A stretch of DNA of 8,968 bases from STC-74 sp031423995 (GTDB taxonomy: Bacteria > Patescibacteriota > Gracilibacteria > BD1-5 > UBA2023): positions 1 to 8,968 of the forward strand of contig JANPGO010000075.1 in NCBI GenBank assembly GCA_031423995.1, read 5' to 3'. A program made the position numbers and the translations under genes. Shown here piece by piece: positions 6,399 through 8,968 of this stretch; positions within the stretch are counted from its first letter, which is position 1; each line of letters starts with the position of its first letter. Below the pieces are notes generated by a model that did not search any database, was not told the origin of the DNA, and saw nothing but the letters and a program-made list of their open reading frames with translations.

Positions 6399-6998
6399 TT
6401 ATAATTTGAGCCAGCTCGCCACTCGGATAATGCCTGGGAAAATATAGAGCCGAAAAAGTGTCGTGTTGATACAGAAAAGAGCAATATATCCACCTATGAA
6501 ACCAAAAAGCCATCCTCCGAGAATATCTCCTGGATAGTGGACACCTCCGATCACTCGTGCACTCGCGGTGATGAGTCCGAAGAGGATAGTTCCAGCGATT
6601 GCCCACCACCGCTTGTATGAGCTCCAGAGTCCCACGAGAAGTGCGACGGTAAAGAGTGCATGTCCAGAAGGAAATGAGTTATCGATCGGATGCGGAATGA
6701 GAGGTGCGATGCCTCAGACGACCGTCTGTGGACTCAGTCGCCACTGCGGGATACCGAGATTCACGAGAAAATGCAGGACAAAAGTGAGGATAATCACGAA
6801 GAAAATCTCAAGCGCCCAGACTTTATATCGATTGTCTCCGAGCTTCACTCCTCTGAACCAGAGAAAGAGAAGGAGGAGGGCTCACCAGAGCACCACAGAT
6901 TCACCGAGGAGCTGGATAGCACGAGCGAATTCAGGTCAGACGAGCGATCGTGCCCATATGAGGGTATCGACATCGAGTTGGAGGAGGTAGTGTAGCAT
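6399..6998 (-). CDS. PAP2-family membrane phosphatase
   Basis: This is a 199-residue integral membrane phosphatase of the type 2 phosphatidic acid phosphatase family, which dephosphorylates lipid phosphates such as phosphatidic acid or undecaprenyl pyrophosphate. Motif 2, NSFPSGHA, is at residues 107-114 (PSGH 110-113). Motif 3, SARVIGGVHYPGD, has R148, H154 and D158. Motif 1 (KX6RP) is only faintly recognisable around QWRLSP (85-90). About five or six hydrophobic helices surround them, including VVLWGALLLLFLWF and IFFVIILTFVLHFL. Three in-frame TGA codons read as glycine (LVGPE, LWGAL, VVGGIAP), and TAA ends the gene. A plausible role is recycling of lipid carrier or phospholipid remodelling; the substrate is unproven. 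It is transcribed toward the Nudix gene. Confidence 0.88.
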
Positions 6999-7004
6999 GA
7001 TCTG

Positions 7005-7032
7005 ATTCTATCCTTTCTCTCTGCTTTGTAAA
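7005..7032 (-). promoter_or_regulatory. candidate promoter of the PAP2 gene
   Basis: On the minus strand TTTACA (7027-7032), a 16-nt spacer and TAGAAT (7005-7010) are followed by 6 nt and then the ATG. The boxes match consensus at 5 of 6 positions each. The spacing implies a leaderless transcript. Confidence 0.55.
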
Positions 7033-7132
7033 CGTGTTTCAGAGGAATTATTTGACAAAAGTATATATTCTATAGGATTCAACAGTCTCTCGGTCACTTA
7101 TTCCAGATAAAATCCCTTCAAGCTTCTCTCTT

Positions 7133-7144
7133 AATCTATAGATT
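7133..7144. promoter_or_regulatory. 12-bp perfect palindrome in the intergenic region
   Basis: AATCTATAGATT is a perfect palindrome about 30 nt before a possible small gene and about 120 nt from the divergent PAP2 promoter. It could be a dimeric repressor site. AT-rich palindromes of this size also arise by chance. Apart from this, 7033-7173 shows nothing identifiable. Confidence 0.25.
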
Positions 7145-7173
7145 CTCATAATCGAGAGTCATAAAAATTTTCC

Positions 7174-7335
7174 ATGAAATTTCCTATTCCAACTCTTCAG
7201 AACATCTCAGAAGTTCCTCTTCATGAAGAAATAGAAATACCTTTTCAGTATATGCCAGACTCATATAGATATACGCTCAGAGTATCTACATTTATCATGG
7301 TTTGCATTCTGTGATTGTATATCTTTCCAAAATAA
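7174..7335 (+). CDS. possible small membrane-anchored protein (53 aa)
   Basis: ATG to TAA gives 53 residues, starting MKFPIPTLQNISEVPLHEE and ending with a hydrophobic stretch, STFIMVCILGLYIFPK, in which one glycine is TGA. The layout, a polar N-terminal part and a single C-terminal membrane segment, is protein-like. I recognise no family. There is no Shine-Dalgarno and no clear promoter. Its end touches the rplT terminator hairpin. It is the only feature in the roughly 300-nt gap that might be coding, and it may be spurious. Confidence 0.35.
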
Positions 7336-7360
7336 AACCCCTTCCAGAAGAAGAGGTTTT
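7334..7360 (-). terminator. intrinsic terminator of the rpsT-infC-rpmI-rplT operon
   Basis: On the minus strand AAAACCTCTT pairs with AAGGGGTTTT (10 bp including one G-T pair) around a 7-nt loop. A T-rich tail, ATTTTGG, follows, and the hairpin begins 6 nt after the rplT stop codon. Confidence 0.75.
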
Positions 7361-7366
7361 GAGAGA

Positions 7367-7711
7367 TTATTTGACGAATTCGACGACTTTCGCGAAGACA
7401 TCAGGATTGCTGATTGCAAGATTCGAGAGAACCTTTCGATTCAGTCCGACACGCTTGATATACATCGAATGAATAAATGTCGAGTAGTTCATACCGAGTG
7501 GGCGAACTGCATTATTCAGACGAACGTTCCAGAGCCGGCGGAAGTTTCGCTTCTTTGCCTTACGACCGATATAGGAATTCTGTCCTGCCTTCATCACCGC
7601 TGTACGAACGCGAGAATAGACATTTCCATTCATGCGGCGGTATCCCTTGGCGAGGGCGATCCAGTTCTTGTGTCTTTTGTGTGTCATCACACCACGTTTC
7701 ACGCGAGTCAT
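7367..7711 (-). CDS. rplT: 50S ribosomal protein L20 (bL20)
   Basis: This 114-residue protein binds 23S rRNA early in assembly of the large subunit. The N-terminal basic arm (MTRVKRGVMTHKRHKNWIAL, AKGYRR), the central RNFRRLWNVRLNNAVRPLGMNYS block and the GLNRKVLSNLAISNPDVFAKVVE C-terminal domain cover the whole family length. MTHKRHKN corresponds to the usual TRRRHKK. There is no in-frame TGA; TAA ends the gene. It is the last gene of the conserved infC-rpmI-rplT cluster, 68 nt after rpmI, with a terminator directly downstream. In other bacteria L20 represses this operon by binding its own mRNA. Confidence 0.97.
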   Translation of the reverse strand: MTRVKRGVMTHKRHKNWIALAKGYRRMNGNVYSRVRTAVMKAGQNSYIGRKAKKRNFRRLWNVRLNNAVRPLGMNYSTFIHSMYIKRVGLNRKVLSNLAISNPDVFAKVVEFVK

Positions 7712-7741
7712 AGTAGAGTAGAGTTAAAAGTGAATATTAAA

Positions 7742-7766
7742 AGTGAAAAGAAAAGAATCTTTCACT
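7742..7766 (-). promoter_or_regulatory. rpmI-rplT intergenic hairpin with direct repeats
   Basis: AGTGAAA (7742-7748) and TTTCACT (7760-7766) form a 7-bp stem with an 11-nt loop. An 11-bp direct repeat, TTAAAAGTGAA, occurs at 7724-7734 and 7737-7747, so either copy could pair with the same TTCACT strand. This would suit a switchable structure ahead of rplT, but function is only inferred. Confidence 0.35.
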
Positions 7767-7779
7767 GTTATGAACAAAA

Positions 7780-7977
7780 TTATCTTCCATATGGAAGTGA
7801 GCGAAGGCATTCAAGTTCATTCGTGACATGGACGACATGTCCGTATTTGTCACGACCTTTTGACTTGGATGACTTATCCTTGAGAAGGTGTCGCTTTGCT
7901 GTCTTGTTGACGATGTATTTTCCAGTTCCAGTGATTTTGACACGTTTTTTTGCGCTGGAGAGAGTCTTGAGTTTCAT
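7780..7977 (-). CDS. rpmI: 50S ribosomal protein L35 (bL35)
   Basis: This 65-residue basic protein is the normal bL35 length. Family blocks: MKLKTLSSAKKRVKITGTGK, then AKRHLLKDKSSKSKGR, then a short C-terminus ending LPYGR. The start is the ATG at 7975-7977, giving the usual beginning; an upstream in-frame ATG at 8019 would add 14 unrelated residues. TAA ends the gene. It sits between infC and rplT, as in most bacteria. Confidence 0.95.
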   Translation of the reverse strand: MKLKTLSSAKKRVKITGTGKYIVNKTAKRHLLKDKSSKSKGRDKYGHVVHVTNELECLRSLPYGR

Positions 7978-8036
7978 AATTCGAATGGAGTGAGAGAATA
8001 GAGCTTGCTCGATTATCAAGCGGAATGATGAATTAA

Positions 8037-8051
8037 GAGAGCAAAGCTCTC
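8037..8051 (-). promoter_or_regulatory. infC-rpmI intergenic hairpin
   Basis: GAGAGC-AAA-GCTCTC is a perfect 6-bp stem with a 3-nt loop, 12 nt after the infC stop. A second inverted element, GAGC-TT-GCTC, is at 8001-8010 and could pair with it in an alternative fold. There is no T-run, so it is not an obvious terminator. It may stabilise RNA ends or take part in L20 control of rpmI-rplT. Confidence 0.4.
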
Positions 8052-8063
8052 ATATACCTGAGT

Positions 8064-8600
8064 TTATTTTTTCGGATAGAGGACGATATTGAAGTTGTTT
8101 CCTTGTTTTGCGATCTTCGAAGTTGGATCTTTTTTATAGAAGGCTTCGAGTGAGCTGATGAATTCATTGATCTTCTGCATGGCGAGGTCTTCGTACTGAT
8201 TCTCTCTTCCACGGAGCTGGAGGGTGATCTTCATCGGATGTCCATCTTTTGCCCAATTTTCTGACTGATTCTTGCGAGTATCGAGATCATGATCGCCAAT
8301 CTTGTATGTGAGCTTCATCGTCTTGACTTCCGTCTTCTTCGCATGTCACTTATTCTGTGCTTGTTGTTTCTGTTGTTTGAAGAGAAATTTTCCATAGTCG
8401 ATGATCTTTGCCATGACGACTCATTCCTGAGATCCGACTTCTACGAGATCCATATCGAGCTCTTCGGCTCTCCTGAGCGCTTCATCTCGACTCATCTTCC
8501 CAAGATTTTCTCATGTATCAGTGATGACAATGAGTTCTCTTGCAAAGATTGCTTCGTTGATACGCTTTTCGTTTTTTTTCTGAGGAAAAGGACGATTCAT
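8064..8600 (-). CDS. infC: translation initiation factor IF-3
   Basis: This 178-residue protein binds the 30S subunit, prevents 50S joining and checks start-codon pairing. The N-terminal domain has RINEAIFARELIVITDTGEN, LGKMSRDEALRRAEELDMDL and VEVGSQEGVVMAKIIDYGKF. A lysine/glutamine-rich linker (LFKQQKQQQAQNKG) leads to the C-terminal domain with KIGDHDLDTRKNQSENWAKD and QLRGREN. Three TGA codons (8511, 8421, 8346) fall at G30, G60 and G85; G30 lies in the family's DxxGxxLG stretch. A standard-code reading would leave only the C-terminal domain. It starts with ATG 3 nt after the rpsT stop, so coupling is likely. The start is an ordinary ATG, not the rare AUU used for autoregulation in E. 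coli. Confidence 0.97.
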
Positions 8601-8603
8601 GGA

Positions 8604-8879
8604 TTATTTTGTCGTTACTGATTTGATGAGCTTGGCGAATGATGACTTTCTACGAGCAGCGGTGTTGATATGGATGATATTCTTTTTCACGAGGGTGTCA
8701 ATTCGTGAATAGACCTGGGAAAGCGCTTCTGAGAGCTCCTTTGCATCTTTTTTCTCGCTCGAAACAAGTGCTTGGAATGCCTTGACACTCTCTTTGGTAA
8801 GCTCGTTGAATCTGCGATTGCGAGAGCGCTTCTTTACGCTGACTTTGAGTGCCTTTTTTGCTGCTTTTGTGTTCGGCAT
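8604..8879 (-). CDS. rpsT: 30S ribosomal protein S20 (bS20)
   Basis: This 91-residue, lysine-rich, alpha-helical protein binds 16S rRNA in the small subunit. Family features: MPNTKAAKKALKVSVKKRSR and NRRF at the N-terminus, then VYSRIDTLVKK and the C-terminal signature HINTAARRKSSFAKLI. There is no in-frame TGA; TAA ends the gene. The ATG at 8877-8879 is the only sensible start. It is first in the operon, 3 nt ahead of infC, a less usual partner for the infC-rpmI-rplT cluster. A leader of about 45 nt separates it from the promoter, and no Shine-Dalgarno is present. Confidence 0.95.
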   Translation of the reverse strand: MPNTKAAKKALKVSVKKRSRNRRFNELTKESVKAFQALVSSEKKDAKELSEALSQVYSRIDTLVKKNIIHINTAARRKSSFAKLIKSVTTK

Positions 8880-8930
8880 CGTATAGAATAAAACAATATA
8901 AAAACCTGGCTTCTGCCATGAGTTGGGCGG

Positions 8931-8958
8931 ATTATATAAAAATGATGGCGCTTGTCAA
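8931..8958 (-). promoter_or_regulatory. strong sigma70-type promoter of the rpsT-infC-rpmI-rplT operon
   Basis: On the minus strand TTGACA (8953-8958) and TATAAT (8931-8936) both match consensus exactly, with a 16-nt spacer. The predicted start is near 8924, giving a leader of about 45 nt before rpsT. The leader contains a small GGC-AGAA-GCC inverted repeat and then an AT-rich stretch up to the ATG. Confidence 0.85.
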
Positions 8959-8968
8959 AGGAAAATAG

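Noticed and set aside
6568..6995. Plus-strand open frames opposite the PAP2 gene
   Set aside because: The minus-strand PAP2 gene has clear PSGH and SR-H-D motifs; the plus-strand frames show no family features.
7045..7080. Plus-strand promoter with a perfect TTGACA at 7051
   Set aside because: No -10 box lies at 16-18 nt. The TATA-like strings are only about 4-13 nt away, and no gene follows closely.
7469..7993. Plus-strand open frame of 174 codons opposite rplT and rpmI
   Set aside because: It is a shadow of two well conserved ribosomal protein genes on the other strand.
7975..7995. tRNA suggested by a TTCGAAT string
   Set aside because: There are no flanking stems or cloverleaf; the string lies in the leader of rpmI.

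Overview
The window reads sensibly only under genetic code 25, where UGA means glycine. That points to the candidate-phyla bacteria Gracilibacteria (BD1-5/GN02) or Absconditabacteria (SR1); the window does not separate the two. In-frame TGA falls on conserved glycines in initiation factor 3, in the Nudix box, in an amino-acid racemase, in a PAP2 phosphatase and in RNase R. All clear genes end in TAA or TAG. With standard stops nearly every gene here looks broken.

Layout, left to right. Bases 1-579 (minus): 5' part of an MtaB/MiaB-type tRNA methylthiotransferase. 580-904: intergenic, with a small palindromic repeat. 905-2095 (plus): O-antigen ligase-like membrane protein, overlapped at its 3' end by a DUF167/YggU-family gene (about 2022-2312). 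2300-2443 (plus): a promoter, a 15-codon leader peptide with four consecutive valine codons, mutually exclusive hairpins and an intrinsic terminator, which together look like a transcription attenuator. It precedes an aspartate/glutamate racemase gene (2457-3153) that carries a one-base frameshift. 3150-5849 (minus): ribonuclease R, convergent with the racemase and sharing bases of its stop codon. Two related repeat copies (about 3803-4060 and 4491-4758) lie inside this gene, in the same orientation and reading frame and without TAA or TAG, so it stays open as an 899-residue protein. 5839-6270 (minus): Nudix hydrolase overlapping the rnr start. 6399-6998 (minus): PAP2-family phosphatase. 6999-7366: mostly non-coding, with a possible 53-residue small protein on the plus strand and the rplT terminator. 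7367-8879 (minus): translation operon rpsT-infC-rpmI-rplT behind a near-perfect sigma70 promoter at the right edge.

How the genes relate. The translation operon supplies S20, IF3, L35 and L20. The Nudix/rnr pair probably forms a nucleotide and RNA housekeeping unit. The PAP2 protein and the ligase-like protein suggest envelope lipid or polysaccharide work. None of ten inspected start codons has a Shine-Dalgarno sequence, and at three starts a -10-like box lies exactly 6 nt before the ATG, which suggests leaderless mRNAs.

The most noteworthy items are the in-frame repeats in rnr, which resemble in concept the Rickettsia palindromic elements, and the valine-codon attenuator ahead of the racemase.
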